Shown piece after piece: positions 46,986-54,908 of a stretch of DNA of 64,000 bases. The notes below the pieces were generated by a model that was given only the letters and a program-made list of their open reading frames with translations, ran no database searches and had not been told where the DNA came from. The translations under genes and the position numbers were made by a program. The stretch spans positions 4,960,001 through 5,024,000 of the forward strand of contig NZ_CP109181.1 in the NCBI RefSeq assembly GCF_036248275.1. The letters run 5' to 3'. Source of the DNA: Streptomyces sp. NBC_01716. GTDB lineage: Bacteria; Actinomycetota; Actinomycetes; Streptomycetales; Streptomycetaceae. Position 1 is the first letter of the stretch, and every line of letters begins with the position of its first letter.

Positions 46986-48278
46986 GTGACTGTTAAGCGC
47001 CCGAGGGACCCCGCCATTCCCGGCCCGGCCGGGACGCCGCTGTGGAACCGTAACTTCCGGCTCTTCTTCCTGGCCAGGACAGTGGCGCGCTTCGGCGACG
47101 GCATGGTGCCCGTCGCGCTCGCCGCCGGGCTGCTCGACGCCGGACACGGGGCGTCGTCCGTCAGTTTCGCACTCGGTGCGTGGATGGCCTGCTTCGCCGG
47201 ATTCGTACTCTTCGGCGGGGTGCTCGCGGACCGGTTCACCCCGCGCCGGATGATGGTTCTCGCCGATGTGACGCGGCTGTTCGGGACAGCGGCCCTGGCG
47301 GTCCTCTTCGCCGGGGGAGCGCCGCCGCTCTGGCTCGTGTACGCGCTGAGCGCGGTCAACGGGCTCGGCGCCGCGCTCTTCCAGCCGGGCGTGGCCAGCA
47401 TGCTGCCCGTGCTCTCGCCCGACGTACAGCGCGGCAACGCGGTGCTGCGGGTCACCGAGTCCCTGGCGACGATGGCGGGTCCGGCCGCGGCGGGCGCGCT
47501 GGCCGGCTTCGGCGGACCCGGCACGATCTTCGCGGTGAACGCGGCCACGTTCGGTATCAGCGGCCTGTGTCTCTTCCTGGTCCGGATGGCGACCATGAAG
47601 CCGGTGCGCGGCGACACGATGCTCACCGAACTGATCGGCGGCTGGCGGGAGTTCCGGGCCCGGTCCTGGCTGTGGGGCGTGATCGCGGTCTGGTCGGTGT
47701 ACGGCGTCACGGTGCTCGGGCCGATGGTCCCGCTGGAGGCGGTGGTGGTCACCGAGCGGCACAGCTCGGCCATGTTCGGTCTGATGATGACCGTCCACGG
47801 CGCGGGCAATGTGGCGGGCGGGCTGCTGGCGCTGCGGCTGCGGCCCGCCAGACCGCTGTTCGCGGGGACGGTCGCGCTGCTCGCGGTCGCCGCGAACCTG
47901 CTGGTGCTTGCGTACGACGTCCCGCTGCCGCTGCTGGCCGCCGGGTTCTTCGTGGGCGGGGTGGCTCTGGCGTTCTGGCTGGTGATGTGGTCCACGACGG
48001 TCCAGACGATGATCCCGCCGGAGGCACTGAACCGGCTGCACGCGTACGACGTGGCGGGCTCCCTGATCATGCTGGCGGTCGGCCGCGCGCTGGCGGGTCC
48101 GGTGGCGGAGGCGGTCGGCACGCACGAGGTGCTGGTGGGCGGGGCGGTGGTGAACGTCCTGGTCTGCGGAGCGCTGTTCGCGTCCCGCCCGATCCGCGAC
48201 CTCCCCCGCGCCCCCCGCCCACCCACACCGACGGGCGCCCCACCGCCGACCCCCCGGCCGCGGAAGTCACCGGCCTAG
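46986..48278 (+). CDS. MFS transporter (EntS-like MFS_3 type)
   Basis: 430-aa major facilitator with about 12 transmembrane helices. RLFFLARTVARFGDGMVPVALA at the start and LADRFTPRRMMVLADVTR between helices 2 and 3 are typical of the MFS_3/enterobactin-exporter group. GTG46986 has no visible Shine-Dalgarno, and A+T-rich TACTTGATAT lies about 20 nt upstream, so a very short leader is possible. Divergent from the GlxA regulator. Likely a drug or siderophore exporter. Confidence 0.85.
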   Translation: MTVKRPRDPAIPGPAGTPLWNRNFRLFFLARTVARFGDGMVPVALAAGLLDAGHGASSVSFALGAWMACFAGFVLFGGVLADRFTPRRMMVLADVTRLFGTAALAVLFAGGAPPLWLVYALSAVNGLGAALFQPGVASMLPVLSPDVQRGNAVLRVTESLATMAGPAAAGALAGFGGPGTIFAVNAATFGISGLCLFLVRMATMKPVRGDTMLTELIGGWREFRARSWLWGVIAVWSVYGVTVLGPMVPLEAVVVTERHSSAMFGLMMTVHGAGNVAGGLLALRLRPARPLFAGTVALLAVAANLLVLAYDVPLPLLAAGFFVGGVALAFWLVMWSTTVQTMIPPEALNRLHAYDVAGSLIMLAVGRALAGPVAEAVGTHEVLVGGAVVNVLVCGALFASRPIRDLPRAPRPPTPTGAPPPTPRPRKSPA

Positions 48279-48805
48279 GGGCGCGTCCGGAAAGCCCTGC
48301 CTGGCCGGGGTGCCTGGCATGCATGCTTGCGGCGTTGTCGGAGTGGCCCAAGTGCGCCCAGTACGAGGGCGATCCTCCGCCGTGCGGTCGCACGCGCCAA
48401 CGAGCCGTCGGCCGCTGCGCGGCGGGCGCGAGCCTCGTCCTGTGGGCGGACGACGCTACTTCGCGGGCGCCCTCCAGGCCGGGTCCGGAAAGCCCCGTCA
48501 GCCCCGCGGCGCCGCGACCCTTCGGATGCGCCCCGCGCCCACGGGACATGGGCCGCTACGCGGGCCTGCCTTGCGGGCGGACGGCGGTGCCTCCTGGTTC
48601 AGGGCGCCTGGGCGTCGGCTCTCGTGGGAGATACCGCCCTGTGGTCGCACGCGGCAACAAGCCTTCGGCCCCTCCGCTTCCGGCGGGCGACGCGCGCCCC
48701 ACGCCTGTCCGTCGTAGGGCGCCGTGCCGAGTTCGGGGCTTCGGGTGGCCCGATCCTATTGGGCGCTGTCCTTCGGGCCGCTCGTGCGCGGCGTCCGTGG
48801 GGCGG
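48279..48805. repeat. Intergenic repeat-rich region without a gene
   Basis: Holds two diverged copies of a 34-bp unit (48387-48420 and 48644-48677, 29/34 identical, both starting GTCGCACGCG). GTCCGGAAAGCCC also occurs twice (48286-48298, 48482-48494). Upstream flanks of the copies are also alike. It looks like a degenerate duplication or interspersed repeat. No ORF here shows coding bias. Confidence 0.5.
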
Positions 48806-50146
48806 ATGCTTCTTGGCGTGACACAGACAGCCGAGACCCCCGCCCAGGGCCCCGCCACGCCTCCGAACCACCGGCCCCGGCTCCGGCCCCGTATCCACCG
48901 GGCCTGGTTCGTCGCTGCCGTTACCTTTGTGACGATCATCGGCGCCGCCGCCTTCGCCTCGCTGCCCGGACTGCTCATCGACCCGCTGCACTCGGAGTTC
49001 GGCTGGTCGCGCGGCGAGATCGGGTTCGCCGTCTCGGTCAATCTCGCCCTCTACGGGCTGACCGCCCCGTTCGCCGCCGCGCTCATGGACCGGTTCGGGA
49101 TACGCCGGGTCGTCGCCGTCGCGCTCACCGTCATCGCGACCGGGTCCGCGCTCACCGTCGTCATGACCGCCGCCTGGCAGATGGTCCTCTACTGGGGCAT
49201 CCTGGTCGGCCTCGGCACCGGCTCGATGGCCCTGGCCTTCGCCGCCACCGTCACCGACCGCTGGTTCGTCGCCCGGCGCGGACTCGTCACCGGCATCCTC
49301 ACCGCGGCCGGCGCCTCCGGGCAGCTGGTGTTCCTGCCCCTGCTCTCCTGGCTCGTGCAGAACCACGGCTGGCGCCCCGCCTCCATCACCGTCGCGATGT
49401 CCGCGCTCGTCGTCGTCCCGTTCGTCTGGCTCCTGCTGCGCGACCACCCGGCGGACGTGGGGCTTCCGCCGTACGGCTCCGAGGAGTTCAAGCCCAAGCC
49501 GCCCCCCGTCACCGGCGCCGCGCGGCGGGCCGTCACCGTCCTGTTCCGGGCCGCCCGCACCGGCCCGTTCTGGCTGCTCGCGGGGACGTTCGCGATCTGC
49601 GGGGCCTCCACGAACGGCCTGATCAAGACGCACTTCATCCCCGCCGCGCACGACCACGGCATGCCGGTCACGGCCGCCGCCTCGCTCCTCGCCGTGATCG
49701 GTGTCTTCGACATCATCGGGACGATCGCCTCGGGCTGGTTCACCGACCGCTTCGACGCGCGCCGGCTGCTCGCCGTCTACTACGCGCTGCGCGGCGTCTC
49801 GCTGCTCTTCCTGCCGATGCTGCTCGCCCCGGACGTCCGGCCGCCGATGCTGTTCTTCATCGTCTTCTACGGCCTGGACTGGGTCGCGACCGTCCCGCCG
49901 ACGATCGCCCTGTGCCGCGAGTACTACGGCGCCGACAGCGCGATCGTCTTCGGCTGGGTGCTCGCCTCGCACCAGATCGGCGCCGGGGTCGTCGCGTTCG
50001 CGGGCGGCATCGCGCGCGATGTCACCGGCTCGTACAACACGGTCTGGTACGCCTCGGGCGCGCTGTGCGCGGCGGCGGCGCTGATGGCTCTGCTGATCAG
50101 GAGCCGTACGAAGGCCGAGTCGGCGGACCTCCTCAACGCCCCTTGA
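48806..50146 (+). CDS. MFS transporter (monocarboxylate/OFA-like)
   Basis: 446-aa major facilitator with 12 predicted helices. The first loop GLLIDPLHSEFGWSRGEIGFAVSVNLALYGL is typical of oxalate/formate or MCT-like MFS_1 carriers, and TDRWFVARRGLVTGILTAAGASGQLVF follows. A cytoplasmic loop (EEFKPKPPP) separates the halves. ATG48806 sits almost on GGGGCGG; GTG48818 is also possible. Its 3' end overlaps the convergent monooxygenase by 14 bp. Likely imports or exchanges a small organic acid. Confidence 0.85.
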   Translation: MLLGVTQTAETPAQGPATPPNHRPRLRPRIHRAWFVAAVTFVTIIGAAAFASLPGLLIDPLHSEFGWSRGEIGFAVSVNLALYGLTAPFAAALMDRFGIRRVVAVALTVIATGSALTVVMTAAWQMVLYWGILVGLGTGSMALAFAATVTDRWFVARRGLVTGILTAAGASGQLVFLPLLSWLVQNHGWRPASITVAMSALVVVPFVWLLLRDHPADVGLPPYGSEEFKPKPPPVTGAARRAVTVLFRAARTGPFWLLAGTFAICGASTNGLIKTHFIPAAHDHGMPVTAAASLLAVIGVFDIIGTIASGWFTDRFDARRLLAVYYALRGVSLLFLPMLLAPDVRPPMLFFIVFYGLDWVATVPPTIALCREYYGADSAIVFGWVLASHQIGAGVVAFAGGIARDVTGSYNTVWYASGALCAAAALMALLIRSRTKAESADLLNAP

Positions 50147-51314
50147 GCGCCGGGGACTTGAGCGCCCGGGACTTGATCGCCTTCGCTATCCGCTCCGCGT
50201 CCATCGACAGCTCGCGCAGCATCCCGCTGATCGGATTCGTGAAGCCCGTGAAGTAGAGCCCCGGCGCCCGCTCGGACGTCCGCCCGCCCCGCACCACGGG
50301 GAGCCCGCGCTCGTTCAGTACGCCGAGGTGGCCCACCAGGCCCTCCAGGCCCCGGCGGTAGCCCGTCGCCGCGATCACCGCGTCCGGCGAGATCCGCGAA
50401 CCGTCCGCCAGCACCACCTTGTCGCCGTCGAACGACTCGACCGCCGCGACCGGTTCGACCCGGCCGTCCCGCACCGCCGCGATCAACCCCACGTCCTGCA
50501 CCGGGATGGCGCCCTCGCGCACCCGTGAGTACAGCCCGGTGTCGGGACGCGGCAGTCCCTGGGCCGCGAGATCGGGCACCGCGATCTTGCACATGAGCTC
50601 GCCCGCCCGGTCGACCAGCCGCGTCGGCAGCCGCCGGACCAGCATGCCGGTGCGCTGCGCGGGCCAGCCGAGGGTGGAACGGCGCACGATGTGCGGGACC
50701 GTGCGGATCGCGAGCCGTACGCGCGCCGCGCCGCCCTCCACCAGGTCGACCGCGATCTCCGCGCCCGTGTTGCCGACGCCGACGACCAGGATGTCCTTCC
50801 CCTTGTACGGGGCGGGGTTGCGGTACTCGCTCGCGTGCAGCAGTTTCCCGCCGTACGCCTCCGCCCCCGGCCAGGACGGCACCCGCGGGGTGTGGCTGTA
50901 GCCGGTGGCGACGACGACGGCGCTCCCGGTCAGCTCCCGGCCGCCGGTCCCGTGCAGCAGCCAGCTCTCGCCGTCCGCCGAACGCTCGATGCCGGTGATC
51001 TCGACACCGGTCACGATCTCCAGACCGTGGAACTCCGCGTACTTCTCCAGATAGCGGACCATCTGATCGCGCGAGACCCAGCGGCCGAAGGACCGCGGCA
51101 TCGGGAGGCCCGGCAGCGCGGACAGCTTGCGGGTGGTGTGGAGATGGAGCCGGTCGTAGTGCCGGCGCCAGGAGGTCCCGACGGCCTCGGACTTCTCCAG
51201 TACGACTGCTCGTACGCCCTGCGCGCGAAGCGCCGCCGCGGCGGCGAGACCGCCTGGGCCGCCGCCGATGACGTACACGGGACGGTCGTTGGTGAGGTCG
51301 ATGTCGCTGGCCAT
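50133..51314 (-). CDS. Flavin-containing monooxygenase-like NAD(P)/FAD oxidoreductase
   Basis: 393 aa with the FAD-binding motif VIGGGPGGLAAAAAL (residues ~15-29), the NADP-binding VVGVGNTGAEIAVDL (~175-189) and an intervening VVVATGYSHTP (ATG motif). It resembles YUCCA/FMO-type and Streptomyces indole-3-acetamide-like monooxygenases. The ATG at 51314 fits the family N-terminus; the frame is open to 51359. The C-terminal repeat KSRALKSPALKGR is unusual. Substrate unknown. Confidence 0.85.
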   Translation of the reverse strand: MASDIDLTNDRPVYVIGGGPGGLAAAAALRAQGVRAVVLEKSEAVGTSWRRHYDRLHLHTTRKLSALPGLPMPRSFGRWVSRDQMVRYLEKYAEFHGLEIVTGVEITGIERSADGESWLLHGTGGRELTGSAVVVATGYSHTPRVPSWPGAEAYGGKLLHASEYRNPAPYKGKDILVVGVGNTGAEIAVDLVEGGAARVRLAIRTVPHIVRRSTLGWPAQRTGMLVRRLPTRLVDRAGELMCKIAVPDLAAQGLPRPDTGLYSRVREGAIPVQDVGLIAAVRDGRVEPVAAVESFDGDKVVLADGSRISPDAVIAATGYRRGLEGLVGHLGVLNERGLPVVRGGRTSERAPGLYFTGFTNPISGMLRELSMDAERIAKAIKSRALKSPALKGR

Positions 51315-51481
51315 GAGAGCTGAGCGTAATCGAGCGAGCACTTGTTGGGTCTCGGTCAAGATGGGAATCGATTACGAATGGGTTACGTCCGGGTAAGTCC
51401 TGCGCGCAGAGGCTGAATCCGCGGTGAAAGCGGCGTGAATCCGACGCCCGCAGGGTGCTTCCCGGAAGGCTCCTCCCGGGA

Positions 51482-51889
51482 TCAGTCGAGCACGGCCGTC
51501 GCCTCGATCTCCACCAGATGCTCGGGTACGTCGAGCGCCGCCACGCCCACCAGCGTGGCCGCCGGTACGGGGGCGAGCCCGAGCTTCGCGGACGCGCGGG
51601 CGGCTCCCTCCAGGAAGAGGGGCATCTTGTCCGGGGTCCAGTCGACGACGTAGACGGTCACTTTCGCCACGTTCTCGAAGGTGGCGCCGGCCCCGGCGAG
51701 GGCGGTGGCGACGTTGAGGTAGCACTGCTCCACCTGGGCGGCGAGGTCGCCCTCGCCGACCGTGGTCCCGTCGGCGTCCCAGGAGACCTGCCCGGCCAGG
51801 AAGACCAGCTTCGACACGGTCGCGACGGCAACCTGGTGGTAGGCGTCGATCTGCGGAAGTCCGGTGGGGTTCACCAGGTTGATGGCCAT
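51482..51889 (-). CDS. RidA/YjgF-family enamine/imine deaminase
   Basis: 135-aa RidA-type protein that hydrolyses reactive enamine/imine intermediates of PLP enzymes. Family blocks: NPTGLPQIDAYHQVAVAT, FLAGQVSWDADG, QVEQCYLNVATAL, and the C-terminal VEIEATAVLD. The usual catalytic Arg (near VGV in ATLVGVAAL) is replaced, so it may fall in a RidA subfamily without deaminase activity. Divergent from the HxlR gene. Confidence 0.88.
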   Translation of the reverse strand: MAINLVNPTGLPQIDAYHQVAVATVSKLVFLAGQVSWDADGTTVGEGDLAAQVEQCYLNVATALAGAGATFENVAKVTVYVVDWTPDKMPLFLEGAARASAKLGLAPVPAATLVGVAALDVPEHLVEIEATAVLD

Positions 51890-51923
51890 GCTGCTGCCTG
51901 CTTTCTGTTGCTGTGCACGGTCT

Positions 51924-51948
51924 CTTGCGGTTACTCGGAAACCGTAAG
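51924..51948. promoter_or_regulatory. Operator-like inverted repeat between ridA and hxlR
   Basis: CTTGCGGTT (51924-51932) pairs with AACCGTAAG (51940-51948), 8 of 9 bases, spacer 7. It is centred in the 110-bp divergent promoter region and is a candidate binding site for the HxlR protein. Confidence 0.5.
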
Positions 51949-51999
51949 AGAGTGAGCTCTGACATGGAAGAACGCACTTTTTGGTGACTGGGGAACCTG

Positions 52000-52383
52000 A
52001 TGGGAACCAAGCAGCTCAGCGGCACACCCGAGGACGCGGATCTCTCCCGCGCGGACTCGCTGGCGCGGGAGATCTTCTCGGACGTCGCCAACAAGTGGGC
52101 GCTGTTGATCATCGAGGCGCTGGGCGAAGGCACCCTGCGGTTCGGCGAGGTGCGGAACGAGGTCGACGGCATCAGCCACAAGATGCTCACCCAGAACCTG
52201 CGCATGCTGGAGCGCAACGGCCTGGTCGAGCGCACGGTGCATCCCACGGTGCCGCCGAAGGTCGAGTACACCCTCACCGAGCCCGGCCTTGCCCTGCGGG
52301 AGACGGTCGACCGGATGTGCGACTGGACCCACCGGTACATCGGCCACATCGAGTCCTCCCGCGACCGCTTCGAAACCGTCTGA
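52000..52383 (+). CDS. HxlR-family transcriptional regulator
   Basis: 127-aa winged-helix HxlR protein. IFSDVANKWALLIIEALGEGTLRFGEVRNEVDGISHKMLTQNLRMLERNGLVERTV is the full HxlR signature, and the C-terminus CDWTHRYIGHIE is typical. Divergent from ridA with a palindrome between them, so it probably controls ridA and itself, often in response to electrophiles. Confidence 0.92.
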   Translation: MGTKQLSGTPEDADLSRADSLAREIFSDVANKWALLIIEALGEGTLRFGEVRNEVDGISHKMLTQNLRMLERNGLVERTVHPTVPPKVEYTLTEPGLALRETVDRMCDWTHRYIGHIESSRDRFETV

Positions 52384-52407
52384 GGGGCCGGATCCGCGGG
52401 GCGCGGT

Positions 52408-53103
52408 CTACGGCCAGAGGAGCTCGCGCGACCAGCCGGCGCCGCCGTCCGTCGTGGCCGGGTCCGCGCGGCGGTAGCGCAGCCGTACATGCCGGCGCTC
52501 GGTGTCGCCCTGGAAGAACTCGACCTCGTCGGCCGCCAGCACGTACCGCCTCCACGTCGGCACGGGCGCGTCCCGCTCGGCCTGCGCCCGCTGCCACGCC
52601 GCGTGCGAGGCGCGCGCCAACTCCTCGGCGGAGCCCAGCACTTCACTCTGTCGCCCGGTGAGAGCCGCGGCCAGCGCACCGGTGGACCGTACGGCCAGAT
52701 CCGCCCGGCTCTCGTCCTCCCCGGCGGCGCTCACCGCACCCCGCACCCGCACCTGCCGCCCCTGCGCGGGCCAGTAGAACCCGAGCGCCGCCCACGGGCG
52801 GGCCGCCAGCTGCCGGCCCTTCGCGCTGGTGGCGTGCGTGGCGAAGTGCCAGCCGCGCTCGTCGGCGTCGTGCAGCAGCAGGGTGCGTACGTCGGGCCGC
52901 CCCTCGCCGTCGACGGTCGCGAGCGCCATGGCGTGCGGCTCGGCCTGCCCGGCCCCGGCCGCCTCGACGAACCACCGCTGGAACAGCACCAGCGGCAGAT
53001 CGGGCACGTCCCCGGTGTCGAACCCGGCCAGACCGCTCTCCCAGACCCGCAGATCCCGCAGAACCGAGCGGAACGCCCGCTGCTCCTCGCTCACGTCGCT
53101 CAT
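52408..53103 (-). CDS. PdxH-like FMN-binding pyridoxal-5'-phosphate oxidase family protein
   Basis: 231-aa second PNPOx-fold protein in the window. FVEAAGAGQAEPHAMALATVDGEGRPDVRTLLLHD is the FMN site and WHFATHATSAKGRQLAARPWAAL follows; the C-terminal VEFFQGDTERRHVRLRYRR is PNPOx-like. It is less close to canonical PdxH than the gene at 22239 and resembles PhzG-like oxidases. ATG53103 chosen over 53133. Divergent from a TetR gene with a perfect palindrome between. Confidence 0.85.
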   Translation of the reverse strand: MSDVSEEQRAFRSVLRDLRVWESGLAGFDTGDVPDLPLVLFQRWFVEAAGAGQAEPHAMALATVDGEGRPDVRTLLLHDADERGWHFATHATSAKGRQLAARPWAALGFYWPAQGRQVRVRGAVSAAGEDESRADLAVRSTGALAAALTGRQSEVLGSAEELARASHAAWQRAQAERDAPVPTWRRYVLAADEVEFFQGDTERRHVRLRYRRADPATTDGGAGWSRELLWP

Positions 53104-53176
53104 GGGCCCATTCAACAGCGCGGGCGGGGGCATCCGCCTGATGAAGGCCGACGGCCGGGGTCTGCCGCCACTTAGG

Positions 53177-53190
53177 GTGTAGTACTACAC
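53177..53190. promoter_or_regulatory. TetR operator candidate
   Basis: GTGTAGTACTACAC, a perfect 14-bp palindrome, lies 25 bp before the tetR start and 73 bp before the PPOX start. It is a likely shared operator of the divergent pair. Confidence 0.65.
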
Positions 53191-53215
53191 ATGGAGTGGT
53201 GTCAACAGAGAAGGT

Positions 53216-53806
53216 GTGACCGCCCCGATGCGACAGAACCTGGCCCGTCGTTCCGCGCTCGTCGACGCCGCCATCGAAGTGCTCGCCCGTGAGGGGGCCC
53301 GTGGGCTGACCTTCCGGGCCGTCGACGCCGAGGCCGGCGTACCCAAGGGGACGGCGTCCAACTACTTCACCAGCCGGGACGAACTGCTCAACCAGGTCGG
53401 CCACCGTATCTACGAGCGGCTGATCCCGGACGACGCCGCCGCCGCGAGGATGCTCGCCGGGCCCAACACGCGGGAGCGGACGGCGGAGTTGGTACGGCTG
53501 GTGGTGGAGCGGGTCGCCGCGTTCCGGACCGGGTTTCTCGCTCTGCTCGAACTGCGGCTGGAGGCCACCCGGCGGCCCGAGCTGCGTGCCGTACTGACCG
53601 CGCGCGTGGCCGAGGACGTCGAGGAGAACGTCAGGAACCATCTGGCGTCCGGGCTCCCCGGTGACGCCGACGCGGTCAAGATGATCTATCTGGCCGTCAA
53701 CTGGCTGGTGGTGGAGCGGCTCACGCTGCCCGGTGTCTTCTCGGAGGAGGAGGCCGAGCGGCTGATCGGCGGCCTCGTGGAGCGGGTGCTGCCGTCCGGT
53801 CCGTGA
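53216..53806 (+). CDS. TetR/AcrR-family regulator
   Basis: 196-aa TetR protein with the HTH at residues ~15-55 (ALVDAAIEVLAREGARGLTF, AEAGVPKGTASNYF). GTG53216 lies right after AGAAGG; ATG53228 is the alternative. It faces a PdxH-like gene across a perfect palindrome, which suggests it represses that gene and itself. Followed by a terminator hairpin. Confidence 0.88.
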   Translation: MTAPMRQNLARRSALVDAAIEVLAREGARGLTFRAVDAEAGVPKGTASNYFTSRDELLNQVGHRIYERLIPDDAAAARMLAGPNTRERTAELVRLVVERVAAFRTGFLALLELRLEATRRPELRAVLTARVAEDVEENVRNHLASGLPGDADAVKMIYLAVNWLVVERLTLPGVFSEEEAERLIGGLVERVLPSGP

Positions 53807-53836
53807 GGCGTCCCTGAGAGATCCGTGAGACGGGAG

Positions 53837-53873
53837 CGCCGGCGGGGATCAGTTGTCTGATCCGCCGCCGGCG
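53837..53873. terminator. Bidirectional terminator
   Basis: The left arm 53837-53852 (CGCCGGCGGGGATCAG) pairs with 53857-53873 over 16 bases with one bulge, and a TTGT loop. It sits between the convergent TetR genes at 53216 and 53923. Confidence 0.75.
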
Positions 53874-53922
53874 TGACAGGACGGAGGGAAGGGCACGCCC
53901 GCACCGTGCCCCGTGGGCGCGG

Positions 53923-54570
53923 CTACTTCGCCGGTTTCTTGCCCGTGATGCCCAGATGGACCAACAAGGAGAGGTTCGGCTTCAGTTCGGCCTGCTTCAC
54001 ACCCCAGGTCTGGAAGCCCTTCTGATGCCCGGCCACGGCGGCGAGCATGACGACCAGTGAGCCGGCCATCGCGGCGGGGTTGACGTCCTTGTCGACCCTG
54101 CCTTTGGACTGGAGCTCCTTCACGGAATCCGTAAGGGAGTTGGTGACCGAACTCAAGATCTTCATGCGGATCTTGTAGAACCGCTTGTCGCCCTCGGCGG
54201 CGCCGAGATCGATGACCCTGAGGATCGCGTCGTTCTTGCGCCAGAAGTCGAGGAATCCCTCCACGAGTTCTTCCGCGGTCTGGCGTCCTGCTTTACCGGC
54301 CCAGGAGCGGCCGGAGACCAAGTCGGTCAATCCGGCACCCTCCTTGGCCATTTCCTCGGCGATCTCAAGGACAGCGCCCTCGACGTCCGGGAAGTACTGA
54401 TAGAAGGTCGCGGGTGAAGTGCCTGCCTTCCGGGCCACGTCGATGACTTTGACGTCCCGATATGGCGAGGTGCTGAGCATCTCGCTGAGGCAGTCGAGCA
54501 GCTTCTGCCGCGTCGCCTGGCCGCGCCGACCGGCCACACGGCCGTCGACGGTACGTACTTGTCCTGTCAT
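53923..54570 (-). CDS. TetR-family regulator next to the afs locus
   Basis: 215-aa TetR protein. HTH residues ~20-65 (RQKLLDCLSEMLSTSPYRDVKV, VARKAGTSPATFYQYF), and the C-terminus is Lys-rich (GITGKKPAK). It lies at the left end of the afsK-afsS-afsR region and faces the repeat-rich intergenic region at 54571-54908. Codon use looks slightly less GC-rich than its neighbours. Target unknown. Confidence 0.88.
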   Translation of the reverse strand: MTGQVRTVDGRVAGRRGQATRQKLLDCLSEMLSTSPYRDVKVIDVARKAGTSPATFYQYFPDVEGAVLEIAEEMAKEGAGLTDLVSGRSWAGKAGRQTAEELVEGFLDFWRKNDAILRVIDLGAAEGDKRFYKIRMKILSSVTNSLTDSVKELQSKGRVDKDVNPAAMAGSLVVMLAAVAGHQKGFQTWGVKQAELKPNLSLLVHLGITGKKPAK

Positions 54571-54649
54571 GCCGTCAGCTTACCGAGGGGTGATCGGAGC
54601 GCGATTCGGCCGACTGCAAATGGGGATCCGGCCGCTGATCGCGGGGGGT

Positions 54650-54704
54650 CGGAAGTGGGCCGGAAGTGGGCCGGAAGGAAGCCGGAAGAGGGCGGGAAGA
54701 GGTT
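54650..54704. repeat. Five-unit 11-bp tandem array
   Basis: Five head-to-tail units of 11 bp (CGGAAGTGGGC, CGGAAGTGGGC, CGGAAGGAAGC, CGGAAGAGGGC, GGGAAGAGGTT). The exact helical repeat recalls SARP- or PhoP-type direct-repeat sites. It lies 80 bp upstream of the TetR gene at 53923. Confidence 0.65.
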
Positions 54705-54733
54705 CGGCCGGAGCCCCGTGACCAGGAATAGTG

Positions 54734-54767
54734 TTATCAACAGCCTGTGGACAACCGTGGTGGACAA
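54734..54767. promoter_or_regulatory. Cluster of three DnaA-box-like sequences
   Basis: TTATCAACA (54734-54742, one mismatch to TTATCCACA), TGTGGACAA (54746-54754, exact complement of the Streptomyces box TTGTCCACA) and GGTGGACAA (54759-54767, one mismatch). The last two share the direct repeat GTGGACAAC with a 13-bp period. Confidence 0.6.
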
Positions 54768-54795
54768 CTCAATGCGCACAAGCCCTCACGGGGAG

Positions 54796-54811
54796 ACAAT
54801 TAGTCAATTGT
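54796..54811. promoter_or_regulatory. A+T-rich palindrome upstream of the VOC gene
   Basis: ACAATT-AGTC-AATTGT, a perfect inverted repeat in the most A+T-rich stretch of the spacer, 98 bp before the VOC start. It is a candidate operator, possibly for the adjacent TetR. Confidence 0.5.
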
Positions 54812-54908
54812 TCGATTTGTCCCGCCCTGCGCCCGCCGGAATGCGCCATTAGCGTGGCCGGAAGGTGCACCCCTGGGCGGTGCGCACACGCAGGAAGGAT
54901 CCGGGCTC

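Noticed and set aside
50133..50146. Possible frameshift at the overlapping ends of the MFS and monooxygenase genes
   Set aside because: Both convergent genes reach family-typical C-termini; a 14-bp convergent overlap is ordinary in Streptomyces.
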